From NCBI GenBank assembly GCA_018819085.1, contig JAHJQT010000035.1, positions 1 to 27,924 on the forward strand: a DNA stretch of 27,924 bases, read 5' to 3'. Positions within the stretch are counted from its first letter, which is position 1, and the number at the start of each line of letters is the position of its first letter. A program made the position numbers and the translations under genes. Origin of the DNA: Patescibacteria group bacterium (GTDB taxonomy: Bacteria > Patescibacteriota > Minisyncoccia > Portnoybacterales > UBA2143). Positions 22,275-27,924 of this stretch are shown here, in pieces. Below the pieces are notes generated by a model. It did no database searches and was not told the origin of the DNA. It saw only the letters and a list, made by a program, of their open reading frames with translations.

Positions 22275-23474
22275 CTATTTTATAATCTTTGTAACCACAC
22301 CAGCTCCGACTGTTTTACCACCTTCTCTAATAGCAAAATGTTGTTTTGCTTCTAAAGCAATTGGAGCTAAAAGAGTAACCTTCAAATTAACTGTATCTCC
22401 TGGCATAATCATTTCTGTGCCCTCAGGTAGTGTTATTTCTCCTGTAACATCACTTGTTCTAATGAAAAACTGAGGCTTATATCCCTTGAAGAAAGGAGTG
22501 TGTCTTCCACCTTCTTCTTTGCTTAAGATATAGATCTCTCCTTCAAATTCTGTATGAGGAGTAACACTTCCAGGTTTGGATAAAATCTGACCTCTTTCAA
22601 TATCTTCTCTCTTAATTCCTCTTATTAGGATTCCTGCGTTATCACCCGCTTTTCCTTCATCAAGAGATTTATTAAACATCTCAATTCCAGTAACAACAGT
22701 TTTTTGAGTATCTTTCAATCCAACTATTTCAACTTCCTCATTAATCTTAATCATACCTCTTTCAATTCTTCCAGTTGCAACAGTTCCTCTACCTTCTATA
22801 GAGAAAACATCTTCAATAGGCATTAAGAAAGGCTCATCAATTGATCTAACTGGTTCAGGTATACTTTCATCAACTGCTTTCATTAATTCTAGAATAGGAC
22901 TACATTTTGGACAATCTTCTTTTCCACATCCACATTCTAATGCTTGCACAGCTGAACCTCTAATAATTGGAACTTTATCTCCTTCATATTCGTACTTACT
23001 TAAAAGTTCTCTAATTTCCTGCTCAACTAGATCAATTAACTCAGAATCATCAACTTGATCTGTTTTATTTAAAAATACAACTAAAGCAGGTAATCCAACC
23101 TGACGAGCTAAAAGAATATGTTCACGTGTTTGAGGCATTGGACCATCAGGAGCAGAAACAACTAGAATGCCTCCATCCATTTGAGCAGCACCAGTGATCA
23201 TGTTTTTAATATAATCAGCATGCCCAGGACAATCAATATGAGCATAATGTCTTTTTTCTGTCTCATATTCAACATGAGAAACAGAAATGGTTAAACCACG
23301 AGCTTTTTCTTCAGGTGCATTATCTATTTGATCAACACCTTTATCTTGTGACATAAAACCGGCTGCTTTTAAACATTTTAAAATAGCAGCTGTTAAAGTT
23401 GTTTTTCCATGGTCGACATGACCAATAGTACCTATATTAAGGTGAGGCTTAGTTCTTTCAAATTTTTCAGGCAT
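22275..23474 (-). CDS. tuf: Elongation factor Tu with cysteine insertion
   Basis: The 399-residue GTPase carries aminoacyl-tRNA to the ribosome. Motifs are GHVDHGKT (18-25), 'DCPGHADY' (81-88), NKTD (136-139) and the SAV of 'GSAVQALE' (173-180), followed by domains 2 and 3 and the C-terminal 'GGKTVGAGVVTKII'. After 'ALE' there is an unusual insertion CGCGKEDCPKC with Cys181, 183, 188 and 191, which looks like a metal-binding knuckle; E. coli EF-Tu has none. The switch region reads 'GLTISVSHVEY' in place of the common GITINTAHVEY. The 136-base upstream gap carries promoter-like sequences. Confidence 0.98.
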   Translation of the reverse strand: MPEKFERTKPHLNIGTIGHVDHGKTTLTAAILKCLKAAGFMSQDKGVDQIDNAPEEKARGLTISVSHVEYETEKRHYAHIDCPGHADYIKNMITGAAQMDGGILVVSAPDGPMPQTREHILLARQVGLPALVVFLNKTDQVDDSELIDLVEQEIRELLSKYEYEGDKVPIIRGSAVQALECGCGKEDCPKCSPILELMKAVDESIPEPVRSIDEPFLMPIEDVFSIEGRGTVATGRIERGMIKINEEVEIVGLKDTQKTVVTGIEMFNKSLDEGKAGDNAGILIRGIKREDIERGQILSKPGSVTPHTEFEGEIYILSKEEGGRHTPFFKGYKPQFFIRTSDVTGEITLPEGTEMIMPGDTVNLKVTLLAPIALEAKQHFAIREGGKTVGAGVVTKIIK

Positions 23475-23493
23475 AAAATATTATGAAAAATAG

Positions 23494-23521
23494 AATATAA
23501 AACCTGAAACATTATTTTCAA
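23494..23521 (-). promoter_or_regulatory. Candidate tuf promoter, proximal
   Basis: Minus strand: TTGAAA (23521-23516), 16-base spacer, TATATT (23499-23494), 19 bases before the tuf ATG. Plausible, but A+T-rich spacers produce such matches easily. Confidence 0.4.
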
Positions 23522-23574
23522 GTTTAATTTCTAATTTCAAAACTTATTATTTAATTTATTTAATTTATATATTA

Positions 23575-23603
23575 AACTTAACAAAAATATATGTATCTGT
23601 CAA
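23575..23603 (-). promoter_or_regulatory. Candidate tuf promoter, distal
   Basis: Minus strand: consensus TTGACA (23603-23598), 17-base spacer, TAAGTT (23580-23575) with an upstream TGT (extended -10). It starts right after the stop of the Phd-like gene and would give tuf-rpsJ a transcript separate from the str genes, with a leader of about 95 bases. Confidence 0.5.
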
Positions 23604-23610
23604 TAATTTA

Positions 23611-23859
23611 TTAAAAAGGCAAATCTTCTACCTTAACTTCCTCTCTGTTATTTGGCTCTATTACTTCAGATTCCTCTTTCTCTCGTAAACTCATTTCATC
23701 AATATCACGATTAACTTTTTCTATTTCAGAAGATATATTATTTTTTGAATCAATTTCGTAATCATCAACTTTCATTACTAGATAAGTCGGTTGACCTTTC
23801 TCTATTATAATACATTTCCCTCCTTCTTTTTGCAATATTCTTTTTATTTTTTCCCACAT
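23611..23859 (-). CDS. Phd/YefM-like small protein between fusA and tuf
   Basis: The 82-residue product starts at the ATG 23857-23859 (MWEKIKRILQKEGG), 19 bases after fusA; a longer frame overlapping fusA by 17 bases is less likely. Residues 1-35, with 'GGKCIIIEKGQPTYLVMKVDDYE', match the beta-sheet of Phd/YefM antitoxins ('GkvvvVeknGkPvaVlvs.edYe'). The remainder is very acidic and probably disordered, ending 'EVKVEDLPF'. No toxin gene is next to it. The place in the str operon suggests a housekeeping or translation-linked role, but the function is unknown. Family call by motif only. Confidence 0.75.
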   Translation of the reverse strand: MWEKIKRILQKEGGKCIIIEKGQPTYLVMKVDDYEIDSKNNISSEIEKVNRDIDEMSLREKEESEVIEPNNREEVKVEDLPF

Positions 23860-23878
23860 AATAATTATTCTTATTATT

Positions 23879-25993
23879 TTATTTTTTTTCTCCAATTATA
23901 CCTTCTGCTACATTTTTAGGAACTTCCTCATAATGATCAAATTCCATGCTGAAGTTAGCTCTTCCTTGGGATATTGATCTTAATTGAGTTGCGTACCCAA
24001 ACATGCTTGCTAAAGGAACATATGAATCAATTATTTTAATTAAACTACTTCGTTCTCCCCTATCTTCCATTTTTTCAATTCTTCCACGCTTAGAATTAAT
24101 ATCACCAACAACATCACCCATAAAATCTTCAGGAGTTGTTACTTGTAACTTCATAATTGGCTCAAGTATAATAGGATCAGCTCTTTTAACAGCCGTTTGT
24201 AATGCCATTGATCCTGCAATTTTAAAGGCTGATTCTGAAGAGTCAACATCATGGTAAGATCCATCATACAAAGTAACTTTTATATCAACTAAAGGATATC
24301 CAGCTAGAACTCCTCTGTCCATTGCTTCTTTAATTCCTTTCCCAATAGCTGGAATATATTCCTGTGGAATAATACCTCCTTTAATTTCATTTACAAATTC
24401 GAATCCTTGACCTTGTTCTTTAGGTTCTATACGAATTAAAACATGTCCGTATTGTCCACGACCACCTGTTTGTCTAATGTACTTACCTTCAGCTTGTGAA
24501 TTACTTTTAATTGTTTCTCTGTAAGCAACCTGCGGCTTTCCAATATTAGCTTCTACGCTAAATTCTCTACGCATTCTATCAACAATAACTTCTAAATGCA
24601 ATTCTCCCATTCCTGAAATAATTGTTTGTCCAGTCTCTGGATCTCCTTTTATTTTAAAAGTAGGATCCTCTTCAGCTAACTTTCTTAAAGATAAAGCCAT
24701 TTTTTCTTGATCAGCTTTTGTTTTTGGCTCAATTGCAATAGAAATAACAGGCTCTGGAAATTCAATGTTTTCTAAAATAATAGGTTCTTCAGGATCACAT
24801 AATGTGTCACCAGTTGTTGTTCCTTTTAATCCAACAATTGCAGCAATATCACCAGCATAAACTTCTTTAACCTCTTCTCTTTTATTAGCATGCATTCTTA
24901 CAATTCTACCAACTCTCTCCTTCTTATTAGTCGAAGTATTTAAAATATATGAACCACTTTCAAGAATCCCAGAATAGATTCTAAAATAACATAAATGACC
25001 TACATATGGGTCAGTCGCTATTTTAAAAGCTAAAGAAGAGAAAGGAGCGTCATCAGATGTTTCTCTTGTAATTTCTTTATCTGTTTTAGGTTCAATTCCA
25101 GTAACTGGAGGTAAATCAACAGGAGCTGGAAGATAATTAACAACAGCGTCTAATAATGTTTCCATTATTACTCCACGACCATCTCCACAAAAAACAGGAA
25201 AAATATTTCCAGCTAAAGTGCATTCTCTTATAGCTTTAACAAATTCTTGTTCAGTAATTTCTTTATTATTAAGATATTTTTCAGTTAATGCATCATCAGA
25301 TTCCACTATTTTTTCAAGAAGCTCTTGCCTATATTTTTCAGCTTTTTCTTTTAAATCTTCAGGAATTTCTTCTTCTATTAATTCTTTATCATGAAAATCA
25401 TTATAGACATAAGCTTTCATTTTTACTAAATCAACAACACCCTTTATATCTTTTTCAAAACCAATAGGTATTTGTAATGGATATACATCTGAAGTTAAAC
25501 GATCTTTTATTGAATCTAGACTTTTATAGAAATCTCCTCCTACTTGATTAATTTTATTAATAAAACAAAGACGAGGAACGTTGAACTTATCAGATTGACG
25601 CCAGACAGTTTCAGATTGAGGTTCTACTCCCATTTTTCCATCAAAAACAACCACAGCACCATCAAGCACCCTTAAAGAACGCTGAACTTCAACTGTGAAA
25701 TCAATATGACCCGGCGTATCAATTATATTAATAAGGTACTCTTTGTCAGGATCTTGAGGAGCGTAATGTTTTGGAATCCAGAAACAAGTTGTAGCCGCAG
25801 AAGTAATTGTAATACCTCTTTCTTTCTCCTGCTCCATCCAATCCATTTGAGTATCGCCTCCATGAACTATTCCGATTTTATGAGTAATTCCTGTGAGATA
25901 TAGGATGCCTTCTGTGATAGTAGTTTTACCAGCATCGATATGAGCGATAATACCTATATTTCTTATATTTTTAAATTTATATTTTCTAGACAT
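23879..25993 (-). CDS. fusA: Elongation factor G with atypical G4/G5 motifs
   Basis: The 704-residue translocase moves tRNAs and mRNA through the ribosome after each peptide bond. Visible are the P-loop AHIDAGKT (17-24), 'ERGITITSAATT' (switch 1), 'IIDTPGHIDF' (90-99), and domains II-V up to 'RSISQGRANFSMEFDHYEEVP'. Length is normal. Two deviations: the guanine-specificity motif NKxD reads NKIN with Asn149 (codon 25547-25549), and the G5 'CGSA' reads CGDG at 269-272 with a shortened loop. The gene lies 6 bases after rpsG and 19 before the Phd-like gene. It is still clearly EF-G and not a tetracycline-protection protein. Confidence 0.96.
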   Translation of the reverse strand: MSRKYKFKNIRNIGIIAHIDAGKTTITEGILYLTGITHKIGIVHGGDTQMDWMEQEKERGITITSAATTCFWIPKHYAPQDPDKEYLINIIDTPGHIDFTVEVQRSLRVLDGAVVVFDGKMGVEPQSETVWRQSDKFNVPRLCFINKINQVGGDFYKSLDSIKDRLTSDVYPLQIPIGFEKDIKGVVDLVKMKAYVYNDFHDKELIEEEIPEDLKEKAEKYRQELLEKIVESDDALTEKYLNNKEITEQEFVKAIRECTLAGNIFPVFCGDGRGVIMETLLDAVVNYLPAPVDLPPVTGIEPKTDKEITRETSDDAPFSSLAFKIATDPYVGHLCYFRIYSGILESGSYILNTSTNKKERVGRIVRMHANKREEVKEVYAGDIAAIVGLKGTTTGDTLCDPEEPIILENIEFPEPVISIAIEPKTKADQEKMALSLRKLAEEDPTFKIKGDPETGQTIISGMGELHLEVIVDRMRREFSVEANIGKPQVAYRETIKSNSQAEGKYIRQTGGRGQYGHVLIRIEPKEQGQGFEFVNEIKGGIIPQEYIPAIGKGIKEAMDRGVLAGYPLVDIKVTLYDGSYHDVDSSESAFKIAGSMALQTAVKRADPIILEPIMKLQVTTPEDFMGDVVGDINSKRGRIEKMEDRGERSSLIKIIDSYVPLASMFGYATQLRSISQGRANFSMEFDHYEEVPKNVAEGIIGEKK

Positions 25994-25999
25994 GATTGT

Positions 26000-26470
26000 T
26001 TACCAAGAAAAATGGGCAAAGGCCTTATTGGCTTCAGCAATCCTGTGCATATCTTGTTTTTTTCTAATAGCTATTCCTTCATTTTTATAAGCTTCAAGTA
26101 ATTCCTCGGCAAGTCTCTGACTCATTGATTTTCCTTTTTTACCTCTAGAAGCATTAATAATCCATCTCATAGCCAAGGTAACTTTTCTTTCACCTTTAAC
26201 TTCTCTTGGAACCTGATAATGAGCTCCACCAATTCTCCTTGACTTAACTTCAACAAAAGGAGAAGTATTTTTAATGGCTTCATCAAAAATATCCAAAGGT
26301 TCTTTATCTTTTATAGTTTTTTTAATGATATCAAAAGATTTATAGAGAATATTTTGAGCAACTGATTTCTTTCCACCCTTCATGAGGTGATTAATAAATT
26401 TAGCCACTAAAACATTATCGTATTTAGGGTCTGGATTGATTATTCTTTTGACACTTCTTTTTCTACGCAT
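26000..26470 (-). CDS. rpsG: 30S ribosomal protein S7
   Basis: The 156-residue protein is S7, the organiser of the 30S head. Signatures are 'PDPKYDNVLVAKFINHLMKGGKKSVAQNILYKSFDII', 'VEVKSRRIGGAHYQVPREVKGERKVTLAMRWII', and 'RLAEELLEAYKNEGIAIRKKQDMHRIAEANKAFAHFSW'. It equals the usual length of 156. It lies between rpsL (21 bases) and fusA (6 bases), the classical str order. Confidence 0.98.
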   Translation of the reverse strand: MRRKRSVKRIINPDPKYDNVLVAKFINHLMKGGKKSVAQNILYKSFDIIKKTIKDKEPLDIFDEAIKNTSPFVEVKSRRIGGAHYQVPREVKGERKVTLAMRWIINASRGKKGKSMSQRLAEELLEAYKNEGIAIRKKQDMHRIAEANKAFAHFSW

Positions 26471-26491
26471 TTTTTTATAATTTAATAATTT

Positions 26492-26992
26492 TTATTCACT
26501 AGCTGGTTCTTCAGCTGGAGCTTCAGCTGGCCCGTCTGCCGACGAGGCAGGAGCTTCTTTAGTTTTTGCTCCACCTCCACCAGCTTTTACTCTCTTCGTT
26601 CCATAACGACTTCTTTTTTGCATACGACCTCCAACTCCTTCTGAATCTAAAACTCCTCTAACTACATGATAACGAACTCCAGGTAAATCTCTTACTCTGC
26701 CTCCTCTAATCATAACGACTGAATGCTCTTGTAAATTATGACCTTCACCTGGAATATATGCTGTTACTTCCATTCCATTTGTTAATCTTACTCTAGCTAC
26801 TTTACGTAAAGCTGAGTTAGGTTTCTTAGGAGTGACTGTATAGACCTTAATACAAACCCCACGTTTAAATGGAGATGGTTTTCTGCTTGGTTTATTTTTT
26901 AATAAATTAAAACTACGCCATAAAGCAGGTGCTTTTGGTTTCTTTCTTAAAGTTCTTCTTGATTTTTTAACTAATTGTTGAATTGTCGGCAT
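26492..26992 (-). CDS. rpsL: 30S ribosomal protein S12 with extra acidic tail
   Basis: S12 sits in the decoding centre. The family core runs from residue 1 to about 136 and includes 'VTPKKPNSALRKVARVRLTNG' (Lys56/Lys57, the streptomycin-linked region) and 'GHNLQEHSVVMIRGGRVRDLPGVRYHVVRGVLDSEGV'. It has the longer N-terminal segment found in Gram-positive S12 (138 residues in Bacillus). After 'RSRYGTKRVKAGGGG' an unusual ~25-residue Ala/Glu/Pro tail follows (total 166), encoded partly by a G+C-rich palindrome (26535-26550). It is the first gene of the block, and its ATG lies 7 bases after a -10 box. Confidence 0.97.
   Translation of the reverse strand: MPTIQQLVKKSRRTLRKKPKAPALWRSFNLLKNKPSRKPSPFKRGVCIKVYTVTPKKPNSALRKVARVRLTNGMEVTAYIPGEGHNLQEHSVVMIRGGRVRDLPGVRYHVVRGVLDSEGVGGRMQKRSRYGTKRVKAGGGGAKTKEAPASSADGPAEAPAEEPASE
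26535..26550. repeat. Short palindromic repeat, copy 2 (in rpsL tail)
   Basis: TCTGCCGACGAGGCAG holds the inverted arms CTGCC and GGCAG around GACGA. It matches the copy at 14248-14262 in 14 of the first 15 bases. It is read in frame in the extra C-terminal tail of S12 and is more G+C-rich than the gene. Confidence 0.55.
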
Positions 26993-26999
26993 GTATGTA

Positions 27000-27028
27000 A
27001 AAATAGCAGATTAAATTACTAATGTCAA
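27000..27028 (-). promoter_or_regulatory. Promoter of the str-S10-spc block (leaderless)
   Basis: Minus strand: consensus TTGACA (27028-27023), 17-base spacer, TATTTT (27005-27000) preceded by TGC (extended -10). Seven bases separate the -10 box from the rpsL ATG, so the message would begin on or next to the start codon. The whole element lies in the 48 bases between mscS and rpsL. Confidence 0.8.
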
Positions 27029-27040
27029 TTCTCTAAAAAA

Positions 27041-27583
27041 TTACTTAGTTTTATTACTAACTATTTTTATTTCTCCATTAGGAACATAGTATATAATTCC
27101 ATCAGTATCGCGTAAAACAGTAACTCTTAAATTAATACTTTCAACCATACCGCAAACTTTTCCAACACAAATCATATCTCCAACTCTATATTGATTTTCT
27201 AGAATAATAAAAAGACCTGTAAAAAAATCGCGGAGAACATATTGAGATCCAAATCCAACAGCTAATCCGATTACTCCAACACCAGCTAAGAGTGGACCAA
27301 TATTTATTCCAAATTCAGATACAATCATTAAAACAGCAGCTAACCAGATTATTACTCTTAGAGCTCCTTCAAAAACCTTAATTAAGGTATCCTCTCTTTT
27401 CTTTTCTGCTTCTCCGCTTAAAAAATTATTTGAAACAATTGCCTTCCTTATAATTTTATCTATAAAAACTCCTGCAAATTTACGAACTAAATAAGCTCCG
27501 ATTATAATGAGGATTATTTTTATGCCATGAGAATAAAACCATGGACCTAAATTTTCTATAAAATTTCTAAAAAATTCATTCAT
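27041..27583 (-). CDS. Minimal MscS-like mechanosensitive channel
   Basis: The 180-residue protein has hydrophobic segments at about 19-38, 71-92 and 96-128. The last carries the pore-helix pattern 'GPLLAGVGVIGLAVGFGSQYVLRDFFTGLFIILENQY', typical of MscS TM3, which releases solutes under osmotic stress. It continues into the small beta domain ('RVGDMICVGKVCGMVESINLRVTVLRDTDGIIYYVPNGEIKIVSN') and then stops, where E. coli MscS (286 residues) goes on with a C-terminal alpha/beta cage domain. Only 48 bases separate it from rpsL, so no lost 3' part is hidden downstream. It may still form a channel. A weak promoter candidate lies just upstream. Confidence 0.9.
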   Translation of the reverse strand: MNEFFRNFIENLGPWFYSHGIKIILIIIGAYLVRKFAGVFIDKIIRKAIVSNNFLSGEAEKKREDTLIKVFEGALRVIIWLAAVLMIVSEFGINIGPLLAGVGVIGLAVGFGSQYVLRDFFTGLFIILENQYRVGDMICVGKVCGMVESINLRVTVLRDTDGIIYYVPNGEIKIVSNKTK

Positions 27584-27625
27584 ATTTATATTTATATCCT
27601 ACATAAAAAAACCAATAAGGTAAAG

Positions 27626-27733
27626 AGGCCGTGCCTTGAGAACAAAAAAAACTTGCCTTAGCAAGATGGACAGGCATGGCCTTACAGAGCTACATCCTTG
27701 CGAAGCAAGGTTGTGCGAATAAGGCCGTGCCTG
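27626..27733 (-). ncRNA. Structured non-coding region, candidate small RNA or leader
   Basis: No gene is seen in 27584-27815 (232 bases). Read on the minus strand, the block first shows TAAGGCCGTGCCTG (27720-27733, plus coordinates) pairing with CAGGCATGGCCTTA (27671-27684) in 14 pairs with one wobble. Between the strands is the hairpin CCTTGC-3N-GCAAGG (27696-27710). Next comes a terminator at 27644-27665, and then a third copy of the motif (AGGCCGTGCCT, plus strand 27626-27636) identical to 27722-27732. The middle strand can pair with either outer copy, so alternative folds are possible. It could be an sRNA, a leader of mscS, or a decayed inverted repeat. Strand is inferred from the terminator. 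Confidence 0.5.
27644..27665 (-). terminator. Intrinsic terminator within the structured region
   Basis: Minus strand: CTTGC (27665-27661), TAAG loop, GCAAG (27656-27652) and eight T (27651-27644). The stem is short but the T-run is long. It lies upstream of mscS by 60 bases. Confidence 0.65.
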
Positions 27734-27768
27734 GTTAGATTTTTTTAGATTTCTAAGGTACATAATAT

Positions 27769-27803
27769 AAAAAGCGGCTGATCGTAAAAAACGACTAGCC
27801 GCT
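27769..27803 (-). terminator. Rho-independent terminator of the right-edge gene
   Basis: Minus strand: AGCGGCT (27803-27797) pairs with AGCCGCT (27779-27773). An inner TCGT/ACGA helix and a T/A-rich tail follow. It begins 12 bases after the TAA at 27816-27818. Confidence 0.85.
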
Positions 27804-27815
27804 CAGAAAGAACAA

Positions 27816-27923
27816 TTACCTGATTAAGTTAATTAATACTGCTGGAATAGGTGGTAATTTGTCTCGTTCAATCTCTATGGCCGATTCAGGATTCTCCAAA
27901 AGATAACGACTAACTATCTTTAT
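27816..27923 (-). CDS. 3' end of an unidentified gene (cut by window edge)
   Basis: The only reading frame open from the right edge on the minus strand encodes 35 residues, 'IKIVSRYLLENPESAIEIER' then 'DKLPPIPAVLINLIR', ending in TAA at 27816-27818. A strong terminator follows 12 bases later, which supports a real gene end. The helix-rich, partly acidic tail does not let me name a family. Confidence 0.6.
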   Translation of the reverse strand: MKIVSRYLLENPESAIEIERDKLPPIPAVLINLIR

Positions 27924-27924
27924 C

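Noticed and set aside
23611..23859. Complete toxin-antitoxin pair
   Set aside because: Neighbours are fusA and tuf; no toxin-like gene exists on either strand.
26993..27040. Frameshifted remainder of the MscS C-terminal domain downstream of its stop
   Set aside because: Only 48 bases remain before rpsL and they are occupied by its promoter.
27671..27733. tRNA gene in the structured region (minus strand has a GTAGCTC stretch like a tRNA D-arm)
   Set aside because: No matching acceptor stem, anticodon arm or T-loop of the right spacing could be formed.

Overview
The window is AT-rich (roughly 30% G+C by eye), tightly packed, and looks like a genome fragment of a Candidate Phyla Radiation (Patescibacteria) bacterium, most likely of the Parcubacteria group. 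The reasons are: no rpmD (L30) between rpsE and rplO, a threonyl-tRNA synthetase without its N-terminal TGS domain, an EF-Tu with a cysteine-cluster insertion, reduced gene spacing, and a membrane-anchored HEPN-like protein of a type I associate with these genomes. TGA ends the adk and map genes, so the code is standard and not the UGA-glycine code of Gracilibacteria/SR1. The lineage call is inference from gene content, not from a database search.

Layout. (1) Positions 1-4200, minus strand: ligA-gatC-gatA-orf (HEPN-like, cut by the left edge) form one compact operon. Its promoter sits so close to the ligA ATG that the message should be leaderless. (2) 4255-5256: an accessory island. It holds a single-gene unit for a small DUF6922-like protein with its own promoter and terminator, a G+C-rich inverted-repeat cluster (4589-4714), and an oppositely oriented small membrane protein with a strong promoter, a clear Shine-Dalgarno and its own terminator. 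(3) 5257-10132, plus strand: dnaE (replicative polymerase) and thrS. (4) 10133-26992, minus strand: one nearly continuous fused str-S10-spc block, transcribed as rpsL-rpsG-fusA-(Phd-like)-tuf-rpsJ-rplC-rplD-rplW-rplB-rpsS-rplV-rpsC-rplP-rpmC-rpsQ-rplN-rplX-rplE-rpsZ-rpsH-rplF-rplR-rpsE-rplO-secY-adk-map. It ends against thrS with no base between the two stop codons. (5) 27041-27924: a short MscS-like channel gene, a structured non-coding stretch with alternative stems and a terminator, another terminator, and the last codons of an unidentified gene.

How it works together: the large block makes the small- and large-subunit ribosomal proteins, the elongation factors that drive translation, the SecY channel, and the adenylate kinase and methionine aminopeptidase that commonly follow it. 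A hairpin plus T-tract between rpsJ and rplC looks like a regulatory break that could uncouple tuf-rpsJ from the downstream ribosomal proteins.

The most striking observation is a 55-bp palindromic element, identical in rplV and rplW, read in the same frame in both and adding the same 18-residue peptide to non-conserved tails of two different ribosomal proteins. Smaller G+C-rich palindromes lie in the extra C-terminal tails of L3 and S12. This resembles, by analogy only, the in-frame Rickettsia palindromic elements. Other points worth a look are an EF-G whose NKxD guanine-specificity motif reads NKIN with a changed G5 motif, a Phd-like antitoxin domain embedded between fusA and tuf, and the repeated use of promoters lying 6-8 nt before an ATG.
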